Source: an uncultured Alphaproteobacteria bacterium (GTDB lineage Bacteria > Pseudomonadota > Alphaproteobacteria > Reyranellales > Reyranellaceae). From it: 5,018 nucleotides of DNA. Position numbers and translations under genes: made by a program. Under the pieces are notes generated by a model. The model was given only the letters and a program-made list of their open reading frames with translations. It ran no database searches and was not told where the DNA came from. Location of the stretch: contig CAIYWM010000772.1 of NCBI GenBank assembly GCA_903929895.1, positions 1 through 5,018 on the forward strand, read 5' to 3'. Below, one piece after another: positions 1-5,018 of this stretch. How positions within the stretch are numbered: the first letter of the stretch is position 1; the number at the start of each line of letters is the position of its first letter.

Positions 1-141
1 CCACGCCGGATGCGTCTTCGGATCGATGTCGAGGCGCATGCTGGCGCCTTCCTTGCCCCAGGTCGACTTCGTCTCGAAGGTCGTACCGTCGGTCATCACC
101 ACGGTGATCGTGTGATAGTCGGGGTGAATCTTCTCTTGCAT
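1..141 (-). CDS. rpmE: 50S ribosomal protein L31, N-terminal 47 residues (partial)
   Basis: This is the large-subunit ribosomal protein L31, which sits at the central protuberance and helps bridge the two subunits. The minus strand from 141 to 1 reads [20 protein letters not shown] followed by [12 protein letters not shown] and ends at the window edge with DPKTHPAW. This is the near-invariant L31 beginning (IHPDYH, VVMTDGT, STWGKEG, LDIDPKSHPAW). Members of this family are about 70-75 residues long, so roughly a third of the protein lies beyond the left edge. The cysteine found early in zinc-ribbon L31 forms is absent here, so this is the zinc-independent C- type, as is usual in alphaproteobacteria. 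The ATG at 139-141 is chosen because it matches the family N-terminus and has a GGAGAG Shine-Dalgarno five nt upstream. It is divergent from cyaY, with an Rhs remnant between them. Confidence 0.97.
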   Translation of the reverse strand, partial: MQEKIHPDYHTITVVMTDGTTFETKSTWGKEGASMRLDIDPKTHPAW

Positions 142-146
142 GATCT

Positions 147-152
147 CTCTCC
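147..152 (-). promoter_or_regulatory. Shine-Dalgarno sequence of rpmE
   Basis: On the minus strand GGAGAG is followed by AGATC and then the rpmE ATG. It is complementary to the 3' end of 16S rRNA and correctly spaced, which confirms the chosen start. Confidence 0.8.
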
Positions 153-162
153 AGCGCTTCAG

Positions 163-180
163 GGCCGATTCCGACCGGCC
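163..180 (-). promoter_or_regulatory. GC-rich hairpin in the rpmE leader
   Basis: A perfect 5-bp inverted repeat (GGCCG at 163-167 and CGGCC at 176-180, 8-nt loop) lies inside the predicted rpmE 5' untranslated region, about 11 nt upstream of the Shine-Dalgarno. Ribosomal protein leaders that bind L31 are known in other phyla, so an autoregulatory role is possible. However, a 5-bp GC stem is common by chance in such GC-rich DNA, and no known L31 leader motif is recognised here. Confidence 0.25.
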
Positions 181-197
181 GGCGCAACAGGGGCGGG

Positions 198-226
198 GAT
201 ATACAGTCCCCGGGGCGCGGCGACAA
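198..226 (-). promoter_or_regulatory. Predicted sigma-70 promoter of rpmE
   Basis: On the minus strand a -35 box TTGTCG (221-226, preceded by C to give the CTTG seen in alphaproteobacteria) is followed by a 17-nt spacer and a -10 box TATATC (198-203). The box quality and exact spacing, in an otherwise GC-rich stretch, make this the best promoter in the window. Transcription would begin near 191, leaving a leader of about 50 nt. The -35 box lies inside the left copy of the 22-nt direct repeat. Confidence 0.6.
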
Positions 227-235
227 GCTGGTTGT
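214..235. repeat. 22-nt direct repeat, left copy
   Basis: This 22-nt segment is identical in sequence and orientation to 1288-1309. Its right 13 nt read ACAAGCTGGTTGT, an imperfect palindrome with 4-nt arms (ACAA and TTGT) around GCTGG. The bases just outside differ between the copies (G and C on the left, G and A on the right), so the identity is exactly 22 nt. The copy overlaps the rpmE -35 box. The two copies bracket the Rhs remnant, which suggests a duplication made when that DNA entered. Confidence 0.9.
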
Positions 236-254
236 GGGGGGCTCAAGCCGGGTG

Positions 255-292
255 AGATCGCAAATGTGCACTTTTTGTGCGAAATCATGTCC
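255..292. other. AT-rich patch with small inverted repeat, possible mobile-element end
   Basis: This short stretch is clearly less GC-rich than its surroundings. It contains GCAC-TTTTT-GTGC (268-280), a 4-bp inverted repeat around five T. On the minus strand the related motifs GATTTCGCAC and ACATTTGCGATC stand near one another, with the look of repeated binding sites at a transposon end. No reading frame with a ribosome binding site was found in 142-375. The identity is unknown. Confidence 0.2.
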
Positions 293-316
293 AGAGCCCA
301 CCGAGATGCCGACGGC

Positions 317-344
317 GCGGCTCTTGCGGGAGACGAAGAGCCGC
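317..344 (-). terminator. 9-bp perfect hairpin downstream of the Rhs remnant
   Basis: GCGGCTCTT (317-325) and AAGAGCCGC (336-344) form a perfect 9-bp stem with a 10-nt loop. It begins 32 nt after the stop codon of the Rhs remnant on the minus strand, where a terminator would be expected. No U-tract follows on either strand, so it is not a canonical intrinsic terminator. It could stabilise a 3' end, or be a relic of the gene from which the fragment came. Confidence 0.35.
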
Positions 345-375
345 ACGCCACGAGGACTTGCTGTCTCAGTACGTT

Positions 376-1287
376 CTAAACCGGCGGCTGCATGCGTTCT
401 CGAGCGTCCGGTGAGTTCCATCGACTCCCCAAGGCCGCTTCGAATTTAGAAGTTGACGGAGTCGCTCCGATACTTCGGAAATAGGCATCAGTTTCTGTAA
501 TGATCTGCCGAGCTTCTGCTTCCGAATAGCCCGCTCTACGAAGGCCCTTATAGGCACGGGCGCGGAAGTAGTAGATTCCGCCGGCTTCGGCATCGAGGCG
601 CTGGCCGGTGAAGCCGAACGGCGTCGCGGGCGCGGCGCTGGCGCCGTAGGGTCGGTAGCCGAACCGGGAGAGCGTACCGGTGCCCGCATCCATGGTCGCC
701 ACGACCGAGCCCAGCAGATCGGGAACGAAGGTGGTGCGGGTGTCGGCCGGCACGTTCATCTGGCCCAGCACGTCGTTGGGGCCGAGGCCGTAGGCGTACC
801 AGCGCCGGATCGCCCCGCTGGCGCCGTCGTATTCCAGCACCTCGCGATCGTCGGGGTCGGTCACGAAGACGGTGGTGGTGCCGCCCGTGGTGACGGTCTT
901 GCGGCGGCCCTGGGCGTCGAAGGTGTAGGTGCCACCGGTGCCGGCGCCGCTGGCGCTCACCAGCCGGTTCTCGGCATCGTAGCCGTAGGTATGGGTGCCG
1001 TCGGAGGTGAGGTTGCCGTTGGCGTCGTAGGTGGGCGTGCCGGCGCCGACGGCGGTGTACTGGTTGAGCGTGTTGGCGGCGTAGCTGACGGTGCCGGGGG
1101 TCGCGGCCGGATAGTCAATCCAGGCGTTGTCGCTGACCGACTGGCCGGTGCGCTGGTTCACCTTGTTGTAGCTGTGCGCGAAGACGACCGACGAGGCGGC
1201 GCCGGGGGCGGTGGCCGTCGGCGCCGGGTTCCAGCTCACGCCGGTGGGGCGGTCAGTCGCGCTGACCTGGCCCGGCGGATCGTCCAC
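376..1287 (-). pseudogene. Rhs/YD-repeat protein, 3' fragment (core end plus C-terminal tip)
   Basis: Full Rhs proteins are usually well over 1000 residues and build a YD-repeat shell that encloses a C-terminal toxin. Only about 303 residues remain here, with no signal peptide or N-terminal region. Numbering from a GTG at 1287, visible motifs are DRPTGVSW (about 12-19), SYNKVNQRTG (39-48), YDANGNLTSDG (87-97), YDAENRLVSASG (103-114), YTFDAQGRR (121-129), EYDGASG (152-158), PDLLGSVVATMD (189-200) and the Rhs-core hallmark GFTGQRLDAEAGGIYYFRARAY, given here in two parts: GFTGQRLDAEAGG then IYYFRARAY (225-246). The usual continuation, of the type SPxxGRFLQxDP and then NLYAYVGNDP, is missing. The frame instead passes at about 549 into a 57-residue tip (KGLRRAGYSEAEARQIITET and on to RERMQPPV, TAG at 376-378) of about 56% GC against about 70% or more in the core. 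The tip matches no toxin I recognise. The open frame extends back to an ATG at 1389, but that part overlaps cyaY and the repeat and has no Rhs similarity. The left limit of true Rhs homology is uncertain, between about 1240 and 1309. No immunity gene follows. Confidence 0.8.
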
Positions 1288-1309
1288 GGCGCGGCGACAA
1301 GCTGGTTGT
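1288..1309. repeat. 22-nt direct repeat, right copy
   Basis: This copy is identical to 214-235 in the same orientation. It stands 34 nt upstream of the cyaY start codon and at the 5' edge of the Rhs remnant. It keeps the minus-strand CTTGTCG of the rpmE -35 region, but no -10-like hexamer lies 16-18 nt beyond it (the sequence there is CGCCGG), so only the left copy can serve rpmE. Confidence 0.9.
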
Positions 1310-1334
1310 ATGGGCCTGCCATGGCTTGTAGACC
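1306..1334 (+). promoter_or_regulatory. Weak candidate promoter of cyaY
   Basis: TTGTAT (1306-1311) begins in the last bases of the right 22-nt repeat and could be a -35 box, with TAGACC (1329-1334, 17-nt spacing) as a poor -10. Transcription would then begin at about 1341, within a few bases of the cyaY ATG at 1344. No Shine-Dalgarno stands before that ATG, so a leaderless or nearly leaderless message fits. The match is weak, and transcription could equally start farther upstream. Confidence 0.25.
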
Positions 1335-1343
1335 GGCCGGGCC

Positions 1344-1649
1344 ATGACCCATTCAGCCTTCGAAACCCTCGCCGACAGCCTGCTCGCAACCCTCGAGGAG
1401 GCGCTGGCCGACCATGTCGATGCCGAACTCCAGGGTGGTATCCTGACGGTCGAGGGTGGTGCGGGCACCTGGATCGTCAACAAACATGCGCCCACCCAGC
1501 AGATATGGCTGAGTTCGCCCGTGAGCGGTGCCCGGCACTACGCCTACGATGCCGGCCTCGGCCAGTGGCAGGATACGCGGGGCGGCGGCGATTTATTGAC
1601 CGTTCTCGGGGCCGAACTGGGTGTCGAATTGACCTGGCAGGCAGCATGA
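1344..1649 (+). CDS. cyaY: Iron donor protein CyaY (bacterial frataxin)
   Basis: Frataxin binds iron and the cysteine desulfurase complex and tunes iron-sulfur cluster assembly in the cytoplasm. The 101-residue product has the family's usual length and its alpha-beta-alpha order: an N-terminal helix (SAFETLADSLLATLEEALAD, residues 4-23), the sheet strands ELQGGILTVE (28-37) and WIVNKHAPTQQIWLSSPVSG (43-62), then W75, DTRGG (77-81) and a C-terminal helix from about 82. N46, Q53 and W55 occupy the conserved partner-binding positions of the frataxin sheet, and the QIWLSSPxSG wording is closer to mitochondrial frataxin than to the enterobacterial QVWLA type. The ATG at 1344 gives MTHSAFETLAD, which lines up with the E. 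coli start MNDSEFHRLAD, although no clear Shine-Dalgarno precedes it. The stop codon overlaps the start of the ABC exporter (ATGA), so the two are probably co-transcribed and translationally coupled. Confidence 0.93.
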   Translation: MTHSAFETLADSLLATLEEALADHVDAELQGGILTVEGGAGTWIVNKHAPTQQIWLSSPVSGARHYAYDAGLGQWQDTRGGGDLLTVLGAELGVELTWQAA

Positions 1650-3403
1650 ACCGGTTCGGCGGACTGGCCCTGCTGGGGCCCTATCTCAGGCCCTATCGCG
1701 GGCGCACCATCCTGGCCCTCCTGTCGCTGCTGGTCGCGGCGGGGACGGTGCTGGCGTTCGGCGCCTGCCTGCGCGCCCTGATCGACCGCGGCTTCGCCCA
1801 GGGCCGGCCGGACATTCTCAACTACGCCCTGGCCTCGCTGCTGGCCGTGGCCGTCGTGCTGGCGATCGCCTCGGGCGCGCGCTTCTACCTGGTCTCGTGG
1901 CTGGGCGAGCGGGTGGTGGGCGACCTGCGCCGCGATCTGTTCGACCATGTCGTGCGGCTGGGGCCGGCCTGGTTCGAGATCAAGCGCTCGGGCGACGTCA
2001 TGAGCCGCATTTCGGCCGACGCGCAGCTCATCGAGCAGGTGATCGGCTCCTCGGCCTCGGTGGCGCTGCGCAACACGCTGATGTGCCTCGGCGGCGTGGT
2101 CATGCTGGTCGTCACCAATCCCAAGCTCGCTTTGTGGACGCTCGCGGTCGTGCCGTTGACCGTCGTGCCGATCATCGTGTTCGGCCGCCAGGTGAAGGCG
2201 CTGTCGCGCGAGTCCCAGGCCCGCATGGGCGAGATGGTGTCGGAAGGGGCCGAGACGCTGGACGGGGTGCGCACGGTCCAGGCCTTCGCCCAGGAGGATC
2301 GTGCCGCGCGGCGTTTCGGCGAGGCGACGGAGCGGGCCTTCGTGGCCGCGACGCGGCGGGTGTCGCGCCGCGCGATCATGACGACGCTGGTCATCTTCAT
2401 CGTCTTCTCGGCCGTCGGCTTCCTGCTGTGGATGGGCGGCCATGACGTGCTGACCGGCCGCATCAGCGCCGGCGACCTCTCGGCCTTCGTCTTCTACGCG
2501 GTCCTGGTCGCCAGCTCGGGCGGCGCGATCAGCGAGACCATCGGCGACCTGCAGCGCGCCTCGGGCGCCGCCGAGCGGCTCGCCGAACTGCGCGCGGAAG
2601 CGCCGTCGATTGCCGAACCGGCTCATCCCCGGCCCTTGCCCAGGCCGGTGAAGGGAGCTGTGTCGTTCGAGGAGGTCTCGTTCCGCTATCCGACGCGGAC
2701 CGACGCGCTGGCCCTCGATCGGTTCGACCTGGCGATCGTGCCGGGCGAGACGGTGGCAATCGTCGGGCCCTCGGGCGCCGGCAAGACGACCGCCTTCAAC
2801 CTGCTGCTGCGCTTCTACGATCCGGAGAAGGGCACGATCCGCCTCGACGGCATCGACATCAGAGACCTGGCGCTGGGCGACCTGCGTCGGTCGCTGGCCG
2901 TGGTCCCGCAGGATCCGACGCTGTTCAGCACCTCGGTCACGGAGAACATCCGCTACGGACGTCCCGACGCCAGCGACGCCGAGGTACGGGCTGCCGCCGA
3001 CGCAGCCTCGGCGCTGGGCTTCATCGAGGCCCTGCCGCACGGCTTCGCGACCGACCTCGGGGCGCGCGGCGTGCGCCTCTCGGGCGGCCAGCGCCAGCGC
3101 ATCGCCATTGCCCGCGCGCTGCTCTGTGACCCGGCCGTGCTGCTGCTCGACGAGGCGACGAGTGCCCTCGATGCCGAGAGCGAGCTGGCGGTCCAGCAGG
3201 CCCTGGACCGGATCATGCGCAACCGCACGACCCTGGTGATCGCCCATCGCCTGGCCACGGTGCAGAAGGCCAACCGCATCGTCGTCCTCGATCAGGGGCG
3301 GGTGGTCGACGTCGGAACCCACGCCGAGCTGGTGCGACGCGGCGGCCTCTACGCCCGGCTGGCGGAGCTGCAGTTCAGCCACTCGGCGGTGGCTGCGGAC
3401 TGA
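1646..3403 (+). CDS. ABC exporter half-transporter, fused permease/ATPase (MsbA/ABCB10-like)
   Basis: This is a complete 585-residue type IV (B-family) exporter half, which would work as a homodimer in the inner membrane using ATP hydrolysis. The membrane domain (about 1-310) has six hydrophobic segments near 21-41, 59-79, 137-157, 161-181, 246-266 and 276-296. The ATPase domain (about 337-580) has A-loop Y348, Walker A GPSGAGKTT (374-382), Q-loop Q422, signature LSGGQ (478-482), Walker B VLLLDE (498-503), D-loop SALD (506-509) and H-loop H534, so all catalytic elements are intact. Stretches such as GERVVGDLRRDLFDHV and EGAETLDGVRTVQAFAQE resemble the alphaproteobacterial MsbA-related group and mitochondrial ABCB10/Mdl1. 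The substrate cannot be read from the sequence; lipid, peptide or a tetrapyrrole/iron-linked compound are possible. The ATG at 1646 is chosen because it overlaps the cyaY stop and gives a normal N-terminus. The frame is open farther upstream only as an overlap with cyaY. Calling it msbA would overstate the evidence. Confidence 0.93.
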   Translation: MNRFGGLALLGPYLRPYRGRTILALLSLLVAAGTVLAFGACLRALIDRGFAQGRPDILNYALASLLAVAVVLAIASGARFYLVSWLGERVVGDLRRDLFDHVVRLGPAWFEIKRSGDVMSRISADAQLIEQVIGSSASVALRNTLMCLGGVVMLVVTNPKLALWTLAVVPLTVVPIIVFGRQVKALSRESQARMGEMVSEGAETLDGVRTVQAFAQEDRAARRFGEATERAFVAATRRVSRRAIMTTLVIFIVFSAVGFLLWMGGHDVLTGRISAGDLSAFVFYAVLVASSGGAISETIGDLQRASGAAERLAELRAEAPSIAEPAHPRPLPRPVKGAVSFEEVSFRYPTRTDALALDRFDLAIVPGETVAIVGPSGAGKTTAFNLLLRFYDPEKGTIRLDGIDIRDLALGDLRRSLAVVPQDPTLFSTSVTENIRYGRPDASDAEVRAAADAASALGFIEALPHGFATDLGARGVRLSGGQRQRIAIARALLCDPAVLLLDEATSALDAESELAVQQALDRIMRNRTTLVIAHRLATVQKANRIVVLDQGRVVDVGTHAELVRRGGLYARLAELQFSHSAVAAD

Positions 3404-3421
3404 GGTTGGTTCCTCCGTCCG
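3396..3421. terminator. Hairpin between convergent genes, possible bidirectional terminator
   Basis: CGGACtGAGG (3396-3405) pairs with CCTCcGTCCG (3412-3421): nine pairs with one internal mismatch and a 6-nt loop TTGGTT. It spans the exporter stop codon and the 19-nt gap to the autotransporter stop, so it can act for both converging transcripts. There is no U-tract on either side. An overlapping alternative stem, CTCCGTC (3413-3419) with GACGGAG (3434-3440), would compete with it. Confidence 0.45.
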
Positions 3422-3422
3422 A

Positions 3423-5018
3423 CTACCAGCTCAGACGGAGACCGCCATTGAGGGCGTGGGTGGAGATGCCGTTGCCGACTTCGCCGTCGTAGCGGGCGTA
3501 GAGCGAGACACCCTGGGCGACGGCGGTGTTGGCGGCGAGGCTCAGCGTGGCGGTGTCGCGCTGAGGGGCGGCGCCGAACACGGTGAAGTTGGCGCCCGGC
3601 GCGCCGGCGAAGCTGGCCGTCACCGGCCGCGCGGTGTTGGCATATTCGTGGGCCCAGCCCAGGCGCATCTGCACGGCGAGCTTCTCGCGGCCCTCGGGGC
3701 CGAAGGCGCCGGCCAACTCGGCGCCCAGCACGCTGCGGGCCGAGCCGGTGGTCTGCGGCGCCACGGTGAGGCTGAGCGCGCCGGCGCCGCTTTCGGTGAA
3801 GCCGTACTGGCTGTTGGTCATGCCCTGGAAGCGCGCGAAGGGCGTGACCGACAGGGCGGCCGGTTCATGGAGGCCGATGCGGTAGCCGGCCTCGACCTGG
3901 CCCAGGAACTGGTTGGCGCCGGTGCGGCCCTGGGCGGTGCGCACTGCCAGGTTGGGCAGCGCGATCTGGCGCGTCATCCAGTTGTCGCTGTAGCCGTAGC
4001 CGGCCATGCCATCGAGATAGAAGGCGCCCTGGGTGAAGGAGGCGTAGAGGCTGGCCTGGTAGCTGCTGGTGGTGCCCTGGCCGCTGAAACCGCTGGCCCA
4101 CTGGTTGCCGCTGCTGAAGCCCACGCCGATGCCGGCCAGGAAGCGCGGATCGAAGCGATAGTCGAGGCCGGTGGCGAAGCCGCCGGCATTGTAGGTGAGC
4201 GTGCCGGCGTTGGCCGTGCCGGCGACGCGGCCGGTGCCGCCCAGCGCGCTGCCCCACAGGCTCCACGGGCTGGCTGTCTCGGCATCGCAGGCCTCGGCAA
4301 GGCTCGGCTCGCAGGCCTGCGCGAGGGCTACGCGGGTGCCGCCGCCGAAGCCGCCGCGGGCGAGGCTCATCTGCTGGCCCAGGCCGTTCATGAACAGCAG
4401 GCCGCCGCCCAGGTTGGCGGTGCCGAAGCCCGAGTAGTTCTGGCCGCTGAGGGCGTTCATCGCCGCCTGGCCCTGGGCCAGGGGATAGGTCGCCATGGTG
4501 CCGATGACGGTGGCGAGATCGCCGCTGGAACCCGCGACGCTGGCGTCGAGGACGCGGCCCACGGCCGCCTGGTTGGCGGTGCCGGCACCGGCCCCGAAGC
4601 CGCCAGGCTTCAACGTCAGAAAGACGTTGTTGGCGTCATAGGAGAGCGAGGGCTGCAGGAAGGGGAAGAGGCTGTTGGCGTTGGCGAAGGTGCCGGCGAC
4701 CCCGCCGGTGGCATTGAGGATGGTATAGGTGGTGCTGGGGGCATAGACGCCGGTCGCGCCGGTCAGGGTCACGGTGCCGCCGGCGATGGTGGTGGTCCCC
4801 GGCGCACCGCTCACATTGACGCGATCGGCCTGGCCGGCGCCGTTGGTCTCGACCTCGAAGCTGCTGCCGGCGGCCTGGGTCAAGCTGCCGACCATGTTCA
4901 ACGTGCCGATGGAATTGCCGGGCGAGAAGATGCCGGCGTTGGTGACGGTGCCGAAGATCGTGCCGCTGCCGCCGAGATTGCCGGCGGCGCCCACGGTGAC
5001 ATTGCTGGTGATGCTGCC
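3423..5018 (-). CDS. Type Va autotransporter, passenger end and beta-barrel (partial)
   Basis: The C-terminal 531 residues of a self-secreted outer-membrane protein are visible, and the frame is still open at the right edge, so signal peptide and most of the passenger lie outside. Residues 1-135 are the end of a beta-helical passenger, with GNLGGSGTIFGTVTNAGIFS then PGNSIGTLNMVGSLTQAAGS, typical of autotransporter-associated strand repeats. Residues about 150-225 form an Ala/Gly-rich linker with helical character (MATYPLAQGQAAMNALSGQN). A cysteine pair (236 and 244) comes just before the barrel. The barrel, about 252-531 (280 residues, normal size), opens with SPWSLWGSALGG and shows alternating aromatic strands (GLDYRFDPRFLAGIGVGFSS, YLDGMAGYGYSDNW, VEAGYRIGL). 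It ends in GGLRLSW, an aromatic terminal residue as required for BAM-assisted insertion. A GTG at 4994 could look like a start but is internal. No protease or lipase motif is visible in the part seen, so the passenger function is unknown. The gene converges on the ABC exporter and shows no functional link with it. Confidence 0.92.
   Translation of the reverse strand, partial: GSITSNVTVGAAGNLGGSGTIFGTVTNAGIFSPGNSIGTLNMVGSLTQAAGSSFEVETNGAGQADRVNVSGAPGTTTIAGGTVTLTGATGVYAPSTTYTILNATGGVAGTFANANSLFPFLQPSLSYDANNVFLTLKPGGFGAGAGTANQAAVGRVLDASVAGSSGDLATVIGTMATYPLAQGQAAMNALSGQNYSGFGTANLGGGLLFMNGLGQQMSLARGGFGGGTRVALAQACEPSLAEACDAETASPWSLWGSALGGTGRVAGTANAGTLTYNAGGFATGLDYRFDPRFLAGIGVGFSSGNQWASGFSGQGTTSSYQASLYASFTQGAFYLDGMAGYGYSDNWMTRQIALPNLAVRTAQGRTGANQFLGQVEAGYRIGLHEPAALSVTPFARFQGMTNSQYGFTESGAGALSLTVAPQTTGSARSVLGAELAGAFGPEGREKLAVQMRLGWAHEYANTARPVTASFAGAPGANFTVFGAAPQRDTATLSLAANTAVAQGVSLYARYDGEVGNGISTHALNGGLRLSW

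Larger units (their letters stand above)
236..1309. other. Inferred inserted segment carrying the Rhs remnant
   Basis: This 1074-nt segment comprises everything between the two 22-nt repeat copies plus one copy. Deleting it would restore a divergent rpmE-cyaY spacer of about 128 nt. The segment holds a patch of non-coding DNA and an Rhs 3' fragment, and no transposase or integrase was seen. A 22-nt target duplication is longer than most insertion sequences make, so the mechanism is open: mobile-element relic, illegitimate recombination, or capture by short homology. That this is an insertion is an inference from the repeats and the gene content. Confidence 0.45.

Noticed and set aside
214..235. 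Repeat copies as a chromosome-dimer (dif) or CRISPR-type site
   Set aside because: There are only two copies about 1 kb apart, with no AT-rich dif-like core and no regular spacer pattern.
10..449. Small plus-strand open frames over rpmE and the 142-375 spacer
   Set aside because: They lie antisense to rpmE or in non-coding DNA, lack convincing ribosome binding sites and have no recognisable motifs.
366..689. 107-codon alternative frame across the Rhs tip on the minus strand
   Set aside because: Its upstream half is a Pro/Arg/Ser-rich shadow of the Rhs core, while the main frame continues unbroken from the conserved IYYFRARAY motif into the tip.
991..1347. 118-codon plus-strand open frame rich in Gly, Val and Arg
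   Set aside because: It is antisense to the YD-repeat core and its composition is that of a mirrored repeat-rich gene.
1288..1389. ATG at 1389 as the start of the Rhs open frame
   Set aside because: This would overlap cyaY by 46 nt in antisense and run through the 22-nt repeat. The sequence encoded there has no Rhs similarity and no ribosome binding site.
1211..1645. Upstream extension of the exporter reading frame
   Set aside because: The frame is open but overlaps all of cyaY and the Rhs end, shows no membrane or ABC sequence, and the ATG at 1646 gives a normal family N-terminus.
1544..3382. 612-codon open frame on the minus strand
   Set aside because: It lies exactly antisense to cyaY and the ABC exporter, is dominated by His, Arg, Gln and Gly, and has no family motif. 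It is a by-product of GC-rich codon bias in the exporter gene.
3583..4437. Open frames of 80-133 codons within the autotransporter region
   Set aside because: They are low-complexity Arg/Pro/Ala shadows of the autotransporter gene, whose frame carries clear barrel signatures throughout.

Overview
The window comes from a GC-rich alphaproteobacterium. The frataxin homologue has the mitochondrial-type signature QIWLSSPVSG, the L31 protein is the alphaproteobacterial zinc-free form, and the autotransporter and Rhs sequences resemble those of Rhizobiales and Rhodospirillales. The genus cannot be fixed from this sequence; a Reyranella-like or related lineage is only a guess.

Layout, left to right. 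(1) Positions 1-141, minus strand: the first 47 residues of ribosomal protein L31 (rpmE), running off the left edge, with a good Shine-Dalgarno sequence and a plausible sigma-70 promoter. (2) Positions 142-375: non-coding, with the rpmE leader and promoter, the first copy of a 22-nt direct repeat, an AT-rich patch and a 9-bp hairpin. (3) Positions 376 to about 1287, minus strand: the 3' end of an Rhs/YD-repeat gene with no beginning. Its core is joined directly to a lower-GC tip, and the usual core-closing segment is missing. (4) Positions 1288-1309: the second copy of the 22-nt repeat. (5) Positions 1344-3403, plus strand: cyaY (frataxin, iron donor for Fe-S clusters), overlapping by 4 nt a complete MsbA/ABCB10-type ABC exporter half-transporter. 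(6) Positions 3423-5018, minus strand: the C-terminal 531 residues of a type Va autotransporter, convergent with the exporter, with a hairpin in the 19-nt gap.

The most informative structural point is the Rhs fragment. It lies between the divergently oriented rpmE and cyaY genes and is bracketed by an exact 22-nt direct repeat. Removing one repeat copy and everything between the copies (1074 nt) leaves a compact divergent spacer of about 128 nt. The left copy contains the -35 box of the rpmE promoter. I read this as a foreign Rhs fragment inserted into, or captured at, a shared divergent promoter region. How the genes work together: cyaY and the exporter form a probable translationally coupled pair; rpmE is housekeeping; the autotransporter is an independent surface protein. 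I saw no tRNA, rRNA, CRISPR array or transposase gene, and nothing that qualifies as a clearly new biological system.
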